The translations under genes and the position numbers were made by a program. Source: Diogma glabrata (Eukaryota > Arthropoda > Insecta > Diptera > Cylindrotomidae). Taken from it: a stretch of DNA of 64,000 nt. The notes under the pieces were generated by a model. The model had not been told where the DNA came from. It saw only the letters and a program-made list of their open reading frames with translations, and searched no databases. The DNA lies in contig OY856186.1 in NCBI GenBank assembly GCA_963693315.1, forward strand, positions 286,828,930 to 286,892,929, given 5' to 3'. Each line of letters begins with the position of its first letter. Positions within the stretch are counted from its first letter, which is position 1. Below are positions 31,113 through 40,659 of this stretch, piece after piece.

Positions 31113-32552
31113 ATGGTCAAAACAGCAAATATTAGTGATCTCAGCCAGACCCAGCTGAAGGATGAGTTGAAGAAAAGGAATGCTCCAATCCATGGAACGA
31201 AGGCAGAACTTGCATTCCGGCTGCGTGAAGTTTTAGAAGAAGCAGGCCAAAACACAGAGGTCATAGAAGTAGAGTCGGAAGAAGCTCCAGTTCAGAATGC
31301 CCCAACAATTGATCCGATGATGGTGTTGATGAGAGAAATAATGGCACAGCAACAACAACAACTTGCTGATATGATGGCCCGACAAGAGAAACAGGCAGCA
31401 GAACAAAAAGTTCTGGCCGCAGAACAAAAAGTAGAGCAACAACAACAACTTGCTGATATCATGTCCCGACAAGAGAAACTGGCAGCAGAACAAAGAGTAG
31501 ATCAACAACAACAATTTGCTGATATGATTGCCAAACAAGGAAACAATCTGATGGCCCGACAAGAGAAACTGGCAGCAGACCAAAAAGTATATCAACAACG
31601 ACAACTTGCTGATCTGATGGCCCAACAAAAATTAGATCAACAACAACTACGTGAAGTAATCAAGTCACGTATATCCAGTGCCGAGGTTAAAATCAACCAC
31701 ATGGAAAGGGAGCTGCGGAAAGTTACCGAAGAACATGAAGAGAAATTACGCAATCTTTCGAGTGAATTCCGCCAAGAAATAGCACAAGTAAAGTCTGGTA
31801 ACATAATCAAGCCATCAACTATTTCAGCTCCAGCTAGAGTGAAAACACCCGCATTTGATGGATCTACATCGTATCAGATATTTAAGATGCAATTTGAGAT
31901 AGCAACAACTGGGGTAGATAACCAGCAAAAAGCAAATGCGCTTATATTGGCATTAAAGGGACCTGCTGCTGAAATTTTGCAGACACTATCAGCGACAGAG
32001 CGTGATTACAGCAAGATTATGGAGGCCTTAGAAGTAAGATATGGGGAAAGTCATATGCAAGCTCTCCATCGCATGCAGCTCAAAACACGAAAACTAGGAG
32101 TCAGCGAAACTTTGCAAGAATTAGAGGCTGACATTGTGAGACTGGTAAATCTGTCATATCCATACTATAACGCTGAACACCGAGACGAGCTGGCAGCTGA
32201 TACATTTATCAATGCTCTTCGAGATGTACATATGAGAAACCAACTGTATCTAAGCGGGAAGAAATTACCTGCGGAAGTCTTAGCATTGGCCCTGCAAATG
32301 GAAGCCGGAAAAAGAGCGTATGGCTCAGATAGAGTACGTCAGATGGAAGTTGCTGAGGAACCACTGAAAGCAGCGCTTGATGAAGTGATCATGCGTGTCA
32401 AAAGTTTGGAAGATAAACCTGAACGAAATCAACGAAGTAGATCTAGCAGAGTAAGATGCTGGAACTGTGGGAAGTTGGGGCACATCCGAAGAGAATGTAA
32501 ATGGGAGCCACACCCGGAAGACAGAGGCCGCGTTCCGGATTCGGGAAACTAG
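31113..32552 (+). CDS. gag: Gag with SAP domain, Q-rich coiled-coil repeats and CCHC knuckle
   Basis: 479 aa from ATG 31113 (the frame is open further back into the LTR, but this is the first ATG). Residues ~7-45 (LSQTQLKDELKKRNAPIHG, then KAELAFRLREVL) form a SAP helix-extension-helix, a DNA/RNA-binding fold. Residues ~80-225 are Gln/Ala/Glu-rich coiled coil built from about five ~20-residue repeats (QQQQLADMMARQEK type). Residues ~250-415 are the capsid region (VKTPAFDGSTSYQIFKMQFE, LALKGPAAEIL, GESHMQALHRMQLKTRKL). A CCHC knuckle CWNCGKLGHIRREC is near the C-terminus (about residue 449). Gag would form the particle and bind the genomic RNA. The ORF ends at TAG 32550, overlapping pol in the -1 frame. 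A SAP domain in Gag is not usual and may help target chromatin (inference). Confidence 0.93.
   Translation: MVKTANISDLSQTQLKDELKKRNAPIHGTKAELAFRLREVLEEAGQNTEVIEVESEEAPVQNAPTIDPMMVLMREIMAQQQQQLADMMARQEKQAAEQKVLAAEQKVEQQQQLADIMSRQEKLAAEQRVDQQQQFADMIAKQGNNLMARQEKLAADQKVYQQRQLADLMAQQKLDQQQLREVIKSRISSAEVKINHMERELRKVTEEHEEKLRNLSSEFRQEIAQVKSGNIIKPSTISAPARVKTPAFDGSTSYQIFKMQFEIATTGVDNQQKANALILALKGPAAEILQTLSATERDYSKIMEALEVRYGESHMQALHRMQLKTRKLGVSETLQELEADIVRLVNLSYPYYNAEHRDELAADTFINALRDVHMRNQLYLSGKKLPAEVLALALQMEAGKRAYGSDRVRQMEVAEEPLKAALDEVIMRVKSLEDKPERNQRSRSSRVRCWNCGKLGHIRRECKWEPHPEDRGRVPDSGN
31345..31640 (+). repeat. In-frame tandem repeats inside gag
   Basis: Imperfect ~60-bp units containing CAACAACAACTTGCTGATATGA then GCCCGACAAGAGAAA(A/C)(T/A)GGCAGCAGA. 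They encode the Q-rich coiled-coil repeats. Unit length varies, as expected of replication slippage. Confidence 0.8.
32543..32549 (+). promoter_or_regulatory. -1 ribosomal frameshift site GGGAAAC
   Basis: G GGA AAC in the gag frame, directly followed by the gag TAG stop. It fits the X XXY YYZ rule, and a -1 slip here enters the pol frame, which overlaps gag from 32501. The same heptamer is used in some retroviral gag-pro junctions. No downstream pseudoknot was worked out. Confidence 0.75.
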
Positions 32553-33940
32553 ATTGTGCCAGTTTTGAAGGGCGAAAGCTGGCTCAATTACAATGCCCTA
32601 CATTGGTGGTATCACAAGTAAAAAGAGAAAATAGTAGTCTAGTCTTAGAGGCAACCGTTGGAAGCAAATCGTGCATGTTGACTTTGGACACAGGTGCTTC
32701 GAGATCGATAGTGCGTCCAGATGTGGTTTGTGATAGTCAGATCGATACAGCAAGACGATTCACCCTAAAAACAGCTACGGGTGAAACAGTTCTAGTTCAT
32801 GGAGAAAGCGACCAAGAGGTTCACCTTGGAGGAAATTCATTTAGGCACCGATTTATTGTAGCAGATATAGAAGATGACTGCATAATTGGGCTTGACTTCA
32901 TGAAAGAATACAATTTTATATTAGATCTGGGAAGCCACGTACTGAGATATGGAAACACAGAAATAGTGCTAAACGCCACCAACGACAATGCTGAGGTCCG
33001 CGTTATTAGTGATGGACCAACTGAGATCCCGGCAAAATCTGAGAAAATCATATGGACTAAGCTACTAGATAAAAGTGACCAAAATTCACCTGTAATGATT
33101 GAGCTAGCTAACAACGACTTTGGGGGAAACATTATGATTGGCCGAACGCTAGTTGCAGCAAAAGAGGGAGTAGTTCCAGTGCAACTGATTAACTTCTCAA
33201 ATAAACGAGTGGTCATCAATCATGGAGAAGAAATCGCCAAATGCAGCACCATAAAAGAGATAATCAGCTGTGAAGAAGAGCAAAAGGTCTTCATGCAGAG
33301 AAACAATCCCGCATTAGTAGCAATACTTCAAGATCTTAGTAAAAGAATGAATCCAGCCGAATTCAAAGAAATCAAGAGGGTATTAACGAAGATGAGCAGC
33401 GTTTTCTCTACTGGAGATGAAGATGTTGGAAGAACAAACATCGTGCGACATAGGATCAACACTGGAAACGCTCATCCTATCAGACAGCCTCCTAGAAGAC
33501 TACCACTGGCTAAACACGAGGAAGTGCAAGGAATGCTGGACAAAATGAAAAGTGATGGAGTCATCAGGCCATCTAAGAGTCCATGGAGCTCACCAGTGGT
33601 GCTAGTTAGAAAAAAAGATGGGTCAGCTCGTTTTTGTGTAGACTATCGAAGGCTCAATGAGGTAACCATTAAGGACAGCTATCCACTGCCACGAATTGAT
33701 GACACACTGGATACACTATCAGGGGCCAACTGGTACAGCACATTAGATCTGAAGAGTGGCTACTGGCAAGTTGAAATGCATCCAGAAGATCGACGAAAGA
33801 CAGCATTTTCTACTGGCAATGGGTTGTGGGAGTTCAATGTGATGCCGTTTGGTCTATGCAATGCCCCAGCAACATTTGAACGTCTAATGGAATGCGTGTT
33901 GCATGGTTTAACCTGGAAGGCCTGCCTAGTTTATCTTGAT
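32553..33940 (+). pseudogene. pol: Pol part 1: aspartic protease and N-terminal RT, truncated by a small deletion
   Basis: In the -1 frame relative to gag. The protease active site LDTGASRSIV lies ~150 nt in, with the second hallmark CIIGLDFMKEYNF about 60 residues later. A ~180-residue connector follows, then RT motifs: PWSSPVVLVRKKDGSARFCV, DYRRLNEVTIKDSYPLP, LDLKSGYWQVEM, KTAFST, FGLCNAPATFERLM. The frame breaks at 33938-33942, where the YLDD catalytic box should stand: only the first Asp remains. The shift to the next open frame is +1, which fits loss of five bases. The polyprotein would therefore end about 20 residues beyond the break at 34006. Gag and protease could still be made, but no working RT. 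Confidence 0.9.
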
Positions 33941-34908
33941 TATAATGGGTCGCAACTTCGAAGAGCATCTAATGAACCTCGAAGAAGTACTCAGAAGAAT
34001 AAGTAATGCCAACATGAAGTTGAATCCGGTAAAGTGCAATCTCTTCCACAAAGAAGTGAAGTACCTTGGACACATCATTACAGAACATGGAGTCAGAACC
34101 GATCCCGAGAAGATTGATGCTGTGAAAAATTGGCCAGTACCGAAGAATGTTCATGAGCTACGCAGTTTCCTTGGCTTATGCACCTATTATCGAAGATTCG
34201 TGGAGAATTTTGCGAATATCGCCAAGAGTCTACATAAATTGACAGAGGCAAATACCAAGTTTCTGTGGACAACCGAATGTAATGAGGCATTCTGCCGTTT
34301 AAAAGAAAAACTATGCAACACCCCTATACTAGCCTATCCAGAATCCGGAAAGATGTTCATTCTGGACACAGACGCAAGCAATGTAGGAACCGGAGCGGTT
34401 TTGTCACAGAAAGTTGGAGACGATGAGAAAGTGGTGGCCTACTTCAGTAAAGTTCTGTCAAAGTCGGAGCGGAATTACTGTGTCACGAGGAAGGAGTTGC
34501 TAGCTATCATCAAGGCTGTGAAACATTTCCACAAGTATTTGTGTGGACAGCCATTCCTGATTCGCACGGACCATGCTGCTCTAAAATGGTTATTACAATT
34601 CAAATTTCCTGAAGGACAAGTAGCAAGATGGATAGAGACCCTGCAGAACTACGACTTCAAAGTTGAACACCGCAAGGGAAGGATCCATGGTAACGCCGAT
34701 GCCCTGTCCAGAAGACCCTGTATAGAGGAGTGCAAGTCATGTAGCAGAACTGAGGGAAATGAGGCAATGAAAGTGAACCAAATCAAGTTCCAAACTCCTG
34801 AAGATTGGTGTACCGAGGCAATTAAAAGAGAGCAGCTAGAAGATCCAGCTATGGCTCCAATATTGAAATGGAAAACTGAGGGAAGGCGACCGGAGTGGAA
34901 AGAGGTCG
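33939..34908 (+). pseudogene. pol: Pol part 2: RT thumb and RNase H
   Basis: Continues pol in the next frame without an ATG-dependent start of its own. Motifs in order: RNFEEHLMNLEEVLRRI, KCNLFHKEVKYLGHIIT, LRSFLGLCTYYRRFVENFA (thumb/connection). RNase H follows: LDTDASNVGTGAVLSQ, AYFSKVLSKSERNYCVTRKE, LIRTDHAALKWLL, RWIETLQNYDFKVEHRKG, GNADALSRRPC. The catalytic acidic residues of RNase H (D in TDAS, E in RKEL, D in RTDH) are all present. The ORF runs on for 15 codons into the inserted solo LTR and stops at 34955. The tail before the junction (RPEWKE) is the usual linker to integrase. Confidence 0.9.
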
Positions 34909-36115
34909 TGTTGTGCCGTATTTCTCATTACAAATTTTCAATCACTATTTCCTAGAAATACAAACTCTAAATCTTTCTAAAATCGCAATATTAGTTTCAC
35001 ATACCAATAAATGTTCTCAAAACACATTTTCAAAACTGAAATTTTCTTTTAATCTCTAGCCGATACTTTTATAAAGAATAAAACTATAAAATATTATCAT
35101 TTATCACAATTTTAGTCGTTACTAAGAATTTTCTTTTAATCTCTAGCCGATAGTTTTATAAAGGATAAAACTAATAAATAATATCAGTTATCACAATTTT
35201 AGTTCATACTAAGAATAAGTCTTTTCATATTTGCCGACAATCCTTTTTCAATTTCACATATCATTTTAAAATATTGAATCAATATGTTTTCCAAAAAACC
35301 TTCTCAAACAAAAAAATTACTATAAAACTTTAAATATTTTTTCACACTCCTTTATCAACAAAAAAAAATTTATTTTAGTTTCTTAGAAATTGCATTATTT
35401 CTTTTGTCCGTCAAATCTTTTTCCCAAAATATTAAATTTAATAAAATTATTCCTATTTTGTTTTTGTTGTTTTTTTTAATGTAATAGAAGCAAAATTTAG
35501 TATATAAGATTTAGTTTTTAAGAAAATAGATCAGTTTTAAATAAATGTAGTTTTAATAACATAGTTCAAGTCTCACAGTCGATGCAGTTTCAACAAAGTA
35601 GTTTTAAAGATAGAGTTCAAGTAAGGAAATACATAGTTCAAGTCAGTGAGTTATAGTTTAAGAATACAGTTTAAAGATACAGTTTTAACAATATAGTTTT
35701 AAGACATACAGTCTAAGTCTGAGTTCAAAAATATTAAAGTAAAACAAAGTTTTTATAAGAGATCATTTATCAGATCAATTTAAATGCAGTGCAAAGAGTT
35801 TCTAAAATCTTTAAACCAGTTAAAACATATATAGATACATATAGTTTAAAAGGAGTGTTACAAAAATAATTTTTAAGTCTACATCTTTATGTTTCAAAAA
35901 GATTTAGTTAAAAATAAATATAGTGCAAAACAAAATATTTAAATCATTCAAAACTGATAACTATACGTTTAAAAAAAATAGGGAACAAAAAAAAATTGAA
36001 TTAAATTAATTATTTTTAATTTTATTGATAAAAATAAATAAAACATTGTTGAGCATATAATAAATCAGATTCAAGTGTTTCATTTTTTAAATAAAATACA
36101 ACCCCAGTTATAACA
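34909..36115 (+). mobile_element. Solo LTR inserted in Gypsy pol (TSD GTCG)
   Basis: 1,207 bp, TGTTGTGCCG...GTTATAACA, flanked by GTCG at 34905-34908 and 36116-36119. With one GTCG removed along with the LTR, the RNase H frame on the left is continuous with the integrase frame on the right. Internal anatomy suits an LTR read on the plus strand: a TATATAAG box at about 35501, AATAAA signals near 36036, 36059 and 36091, and a tandem ~95-bp duplication (CTTTTAATCTCTAGCCGATA at about 35047 and 35133). It is unrelated by sequence to the Gypsy LTR, so it marks another family. Confidence 0.85.
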
Positions 36116-37354
36116 GTCGCACCTTTAAGTACGGAGGTGAAATGCTACTGGGCGCAATGGGACTCACTATTTATGGACAACGGGATGCTAAAAAGAAAAT
36201 GGGAGTCCGCTGATGGAAAGAAAGTGTTGGAGCAACTGGTGTTGCCATCAAGTCGAGTAGAAGAGGTACTGGGAAAGCTGCATGGAAGTATTTCTGGAGG
36301 ACACCTGGGAGTCAATAAAACCCTGGCTAAAGTAAGGGAGAGGTTTTATTGGGTAAGGTATCGAACCGACGTAGAGCAATGGTGTCGGCGATGTGATACT
36401 TGTGCGGCGAGCAAAGGACCAAAGACTAAAACTCGAGGAGAGATGCAACAGTACAATATGGGCGCCCCAATGGAGAGAATTGCTCTAGACATCGCGGGGC
36501 CGTTTCCGGAAACTACAAAAGGTAACAAATATATCATGGTGGTCATTGATTACTTTACAAAATGGCCGGAAGCTTATGCAATACCGAACCAGGAAGCAGT
36601 TACGGTCGCTGAAACATTAGTCAATGAATGGATTTGCAGATATGGAACACCGCTCGAGTTGCATACGGACCAGGGAAGGAATTTCGAATCTCAATTGATG
36701 GAAGAGATGTGCAGAACACTCGGCATTAGAAAAACACGAACTACACCTATGAACCCACAATCGGATGGCATGGTAGAACGATTCAACCGAACCATGGAAG
36801 AACATCTGTCAAAGGTAGTAGAAGCCAACCAAAGAAGTTGGGATAAGGATCTTCCGTTATTCTTGATGGCCTATCGTAGCGCAGTGCACGATACGACATG
36901 TGAAATGCCAGCGAATATCATGTTCGGGAGAGAACTACATCTTCCTAGTGACATCGAGTTTGGCATCCCTGGAGGTCTGGTATCCACGAAAACAGATTAT
37001 GTGGGACAACTAAGGGAGAAGATGAATAAAATCCATCAGCAGGTTCGAGACCACATTAAGATTGCCAGTGACAAAATGAAAACCAGGTACGACATAAATG
37101 CAAATAGTGGCGGTTTTCAAGAAGGAGAATTGGTATGGCTATACAACCCCAGAAGAACTAAGGGAAGATCACCCAAGCTGCAGCCAGATTGGGAAGGCCC
37201 ATATAAAATAATCAAACGAATTAATGATGTTAACTACCGCATACAAAAGGGACCCCGTACCAAGATGAAAGTGATACATCTGCAAAGGTTGGCACCGTAC
37301 CAAGGTAACAGCACCAATGCGATAGCTGATATTGTTCGGGACGAACAAAACTAA
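36116..37354 (+). pseudogene. pol: Pol part 3: integrase
   Basis: Open for 413 codons from the repeat junction to TAA 37352, with no start of its own, so it is only expressed as part of pol. A linker (KCYWAQWDSLFMDNGML) is followed by the zinc-binding HHCC module (HGSISGGHLGVNKTLAKV, CRRCDTCAASKG). The catalytic core follows: IALDIAGPFPETTKGNKYIM (first Asp), HTDQGRNFESQLMEEM (second Asp), and PMNPQSDGMVERFNRTMEEH (Glu). The C-terminal GPY/F module (LQPDWEGPYKIIKRINDVNY) ends near VIHLQRLAPYQG. Within the element it would join the cDNA to target DNA. The sequence shows no internal lesion, but it is cut off from the rest of pol by the solo LTR. Confidence 0.92.
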
Positions 37355-37365
37355 ATGGAGGGCAG
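37353..37365 (+). promoter_or_regulatory. Polypurine tract
   Basis: AAATGGAGGGCAG, immediately upstream of the 3' LTR and overlapping the pol stop; primes plus-strand DNA synthesis. Confidence 0.8.
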
Positions 37366-37996
37366 TGTAATCAACTTCGTCCAGAATGGGTTAATTTAAT
37401 TTAATCATAAATAACCAATACGTTCCGCCTAAATGTTTTCTACATTCTATGGCAAAGATGAATCAAAAGTTAACTCCCTTTAACAAATACATTTTGCATA
37501 AATTAAATTTGAGTTCGCTAATACAAATGCAAGTATGAATGAAAACAGGTGTGGCCTATTCAAGATGTACGGACTACGTAGTATTGATTTCTAGTGGATT
37601 ATAGAAGTTTCGATTTATTTATTTTTCGATATAAATAAGCGAACAAAAATATCAGATAGGCAGTTTTAATTTTGCAATTAAAAGTGTTTTACAAATATTC
37701 GAAAGTATAAGGAATAATCGGTGGTACTTGAGCCTGGGTACTAATAGTGAAAGAATCTGAACTTAGTGGAATAGTAAATACAGAGTTAACGATTCCGAAT
37801 ATTATTGATTCAAATTGTGGAAAAGCGCTGAAGTTTATCGTACATAAATTGGAGACCCTGGAATTTATTGTAAGGAAAAACGGAAGCTGCTGTAATTTGT
37901 TGACAAATAAAGTTTGAGATTCTGTTAGCCAAAGATCTGTCTTTTTACTGTCGTATTTGCTCAATAATCGAAAAGAACCAACGAAGAGTCGTTACA
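37366..37996 (+). repeat. 3' LTR of the Gypsy element
   Basis: 631 bp. It differs from the 5' LTR by a 5-bp gap (ATCAAAAGTT against ATCAAGATGAAAGTT) and a few substitutions, for example GAGTTAACG against GAGCTTACG. Confidence 0.9.
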
Positions 37997-38170
37997 ATAC
38001 ATTATAAGTTTACATACAAATTGTTACATATAAATTTAAAAGCCTAATATGTTTGAATAAAATATTTCCTTATACGTCCAAAAATCATATTGAATTATTT
38101 TAAGAACACCTTATATTCGTATGTAAAAAAACACGAAACAAATGAAATGAAACGAAAAACTTTTTATATT
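37997..38170 (+). repeat. Helitron-domain tandem unit, continuation
   Basis: Resumes the unit cut at 30447: ATACATTATAAGTTTACATA, AAAGCCTAATATGTTTG, ACACGAAACAAATG, AAACTTTTTATATT. It is cut again at 38171 by a SINE-like element. Confidence 0.7.
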
Positions 38171-38843
38171 GGCATGGAGGAATCAGTTTTTATTGTTTTT
38201 AAATTTTTTTTTATTTTTGATCTACGGGTGTGACAACCCCGCGTACTCCAGTCCCTGCTATTGGCATACGAGTTAATGTGAGATATCACATACCACTGGC
38301 AATAGCAGTGAGATATCACTAGCCAAGGTGACATCTTAGGGGTGGTGGCGGATGAACTGTATTCAGTCAACGGTAGCACCCTCAATCTTAGCTGTGAAAA
38401 CATCCTTGATGATGAGACCCTATTGCTTCATTGAGGAAACGAGCCTTCATATAACTATGTGTGGGCTTTAATCTTCAAGAAAGGCAGTGCGTCACAGGAT
38501 CAAGGAATATGCAACCGGCTGGATTATTGACAACTACATTTTTGTTTTGTTTCAGCAAATTTTTGTAAAAATTTGCTATTTACTTTTTAATTTACTTTTA
38601 TTTTCTCTATTCTATCATAAAATATTGGCCTATGTCATATTTTGTCAGTGATAAGATTTTTTGTTTAGTTATCCATTCTTTAACAAAAAATATAAAAAAA
38701 ACAAAAAAAGAAAGATTTACGTCCATCAACACCTTTGAACGTTTGTTGTTGTGGGACCTTGGTCTTAAAAGGTTTTTATGTGTTATTGTGACACATATTG
38801 TGATTCCTACTACACAACACATTTTATTAAAAAAAAAAAAAAA
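38171..38843 (+). mobile_element. SINE-like element with a Jockey family A tail
   Basis: 673 bp ending in a poly(A) run (38829-38843). The last ~105 bp before it (GTTGTTGTGGGACC, TCTTAAAAGGT, ATGTGTTaTTGTGACACATA, ACACAACACATTTTATTAA) match the 3' UTR of the Jockey family A copies. The 5' half is unrelated to any Jockey coding sequence and is unusually GC-rich for this window (GTGTGACAACCCCGCGTACT, GGTGACATCTTAGGGGTGGT, GATGAGACCCTATTGC), like a structured RNA or a 5' UTR. No ORF. It interrupts a Helitron tandem unit that continues at 38844. Either a SINE moved by this Jockey or a Jockey with all coding DNA deleted. Confidence 0.7.
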
Positions 38844-39280
38844 TATTTATATATACATACATTATAAGTTTACACACAAGTAAAAATATTCTACTGGGTG
38901 GTACTGTTTACAATTTGCATATTTATATTCTCATTTCTCAAAACAAATAAAATAGACATATATTATAAGTTTACATACAAGTTGTTACATATAAATTTAA
39001 AAGCCTAATTGTATGTTTGAATAAAATATTTCCTTATACGTCCAAAAATCATATTGAACTATTTTAAGAACACCTTATATTCGTATGTAAAAAAACACGA
39101 AACAAATGAAATGAAACGAAAAACTTTTTATATTTATATATACATACATTATAAGTTTACATACAAGTAAAAATATTCTACTGGGTGGTACTGTTTACAA
39201 TTTGCATATTTATATTCTCATTTCTCAAAACAAAAAAAAAATATACATACATTATAAGTTAACATACAAGTTGTTACATA
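38844..39280 (+). repeat. Helitron-domain tandem units
   Basis: One whole unit and a partial one, with the same signatures as 30085-30447 (TACTGGGTGGTACTG at 38895 and 39180; ATACGTCCAAAAATC at 39038). The last is cut short just before the second Helitron tip. Confidence 0.75.
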
Positions 39281-39345
39281 TCTTATATATTAATACGTTA
39301 AAAAAAAACTTTCTGGAGCCTAAGGCTTTTTTATTCGAATATTGA
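39281..39345 (+). mobile_element. Second Helitron-like 5' tip
   Basis: TCTTATATATTAATACG after an A, then GCCTAAGGCTTTTTTATT as at 29847. It is cut by the Jockey B insertion and continues from about 40660 (CAGTGCTAACTGATATTACT). Confidence 0.65.
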
Positions 39346-40627
39346 TTTTTTTTTTTTTTTTTTTATTAATTAGTTAGACATGTTTAGCACACTAAATATG
39401 AAATATTCATTATTTAGACTCTTTGAATATCCGAAGATACCATGTCAACTATAAAGGAAGGAGATGAGGAAAATGGAAGGAATGGGGATATAGGGATAGC
39501 TATACTAATTGTTTTAAATGATGATGGGCATTTTCTTTAAATGCCTGAGGGGAAAATTCATCGGGAAATACAGAGGAAGGCAATGAGTTCCATAATTTGG
39601 CCACTCTATTAAAATAGTCGTTTTGGAAGGACACAGTTCTACAGCGAGGTATTTGTACAACAAATGGATGGGATAACTCGGCAGCTCTTGTTTGTCGATT
39701 ATACTGCGCACACGATGGAAGGATATTTTGAATTTCCTTAGAGCAGAATTCGCTAAAGTTATATTTATAGTAGATTGATAATTCAGCCACATTTCTTCTG
39801 TGCCGGAGTGAATCAAGCTGGTCCGTTAGTTCGGTATTACCAATCAACCGTATTGCTTTTCTCTGCACAGAGTCTAGACATTTTATTGTTGACTGACAAG
39901 CACCTCCCCAAACATGACAGCAGTACTCCATACATGGACGAATAAAGGACTTGAAGATTAGCAAAATTTGCTCGGGATTGAAATACTTTTTACATCGACT
40001 CAAGAATCCTAATTTTTGCATTGCATATTTAGCGAGGTTGAACACATGTTTATTCCATTTCAGGTTATTTTGAATATCCACTCCAAGAAGTCTAACTGAT
40101 TCAACCTCACGCAATTCCTCGTGGTTTATTTTAATAGGAAAATTTTTATGTCGCTCTATTCGTGAAAGACGACATAGTTTGGTTTTGGTTGGATTAAATG
40201 AAACAAGATTACGATCTCCCCATTCCATTATACGCTCCAGATCTTTGTTGATAGAATCAATTAGCAGCTCTCTATCAGTGGTAACTGCAGTATGAGATCG
40301 AAATTTAGGGGATGCATGTGATGCATGCAATGTGCTGTCATCAGCAAAACTGTGGATTGGGTGCACTGTGGAAATAAGTAAGTCATTAATGTATAGAAGA
40401 AACAAGGTTGGTGAGAGTACAGAACCTTGGGGAACCCCAGCATTGGTTGTGAAAATATTGGATGTGATACCATCTAAATTAACATGAAATTGGCGACCTG
40501 TAAGAAAACTATGAATCCATGAGACAGTAAGATGGTCTATGCCATAAGATTTTAATTTAGCTATGAGATTTTTGTGCCACACTTTATCAAATGCTTTAGA
40601 AATGTCAAGTGAAATACTGAATGTTTC
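39346..40627 (-). mobile_element. Jockey-like element, family B, 5'-truncated
   Basis: Poly(A) tail as T run 39346-39364, 3' UTR to 39499, then coding. Truncated at about 40627 inside the RT. Flanks show a similar CGAATaTTgA (39335) and CGAATgATTaA (repeated near 40633 and 40649), possibly a degraded target duplication. Family B is distinct from family A in sequence but has the same architecture; its relative is at 52489-54420. Confidence 0.8.
39500..40627 (-). CDS. Jockey family B reverse transcriptase, C-terminal two thirds
   Basis: About 375 codons open to the stop at 39500. It starts within the RT at FSISLDISKAFDKVW (first catalytic Asp). Then come AGVPQGSVLSPTLFLLYIND, the FADDSTLH catalytic pair, a linker with LGVDIQNNLKW, and the conserved C-terminal block (SFIRPCMEYCCHVWG, LDSVQRKAIRLIGN, NSLPSSVFPDEF). 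The fingers region (KKG, YRPI), endonuclease and ORF1 are missing because of 5' truncation. The first dozen residues of the longer open frame to 40666 come from the flanking DNA (a tandem 16-bp repeat), not from the element. No stop or shift inside, so a fairly young copy. Confidence 0.88.
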   Translation of the reverse strand, partial: ETFSISLDISKAFDKVWHKNLIAKLKSYGIDHLTVSWIHSFLTGRQFHVNLDGITSNIFTTNAGVPQGSVLSPTLFLLYINDLLISTVHPIHSFADDSTLHASHASPKFRSHTAVTTDRELLIDSINKDLERIMEWGDRNLVSFNPTKTKLCRLSRIERHKNFPIKINHEELREVESVRLLGVDIQNNLKWNKHVFNLAKYAMQKLGFLSRCKKYFNPEQILLIFKSFIRPCMEYCCHVWGGACQSTIKCLDSVQRKAIRLIGNTELTDQLDSLRHRRNVAELSIYYKYNFSEFCSKEIQNILPSCAQYNRQTRAAELSHPFVVQIPRCRTVSFQNDYFNRVAKLWNSLPSSVFPDEFSPQAFKENAHHHLKQLV

Positions 40628-40659
40628 AAATTTCCGAATGATTAATTTCCGAATGATTA

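Larger units (their letters stand above)
30448..37996 (+). mobile_element. Ty3/Gypsy LTR retrotransposon, recent but inactive (TSD ATAC)
   Basis: LTRs 30448-31083 and 37366-37996 start TGTAAT and end GTTACA, flanked by ATAC (30444-30447 and 37997-38000). Order: LTR, primer site, gag, protease-RT-RNase H, integrase, purine tract, LTR. This order (integrase last) is Gypsy. The two LTRs differ at only a few positions plus one 5-bp deletion, so the insertion is young. It lies in a Helitron tandem unit, whose sequence continues on both sides. Two lesions inactivate it: a small deletion in the RT active site and a solo LTR of another family in pol. Confidence 0.95.

Noticed and set aside
31233..31628. 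131-codon hydrophobic minus-strand frame
   Set aside because: Shadow of the Q-rich repeats in gag read antisense.
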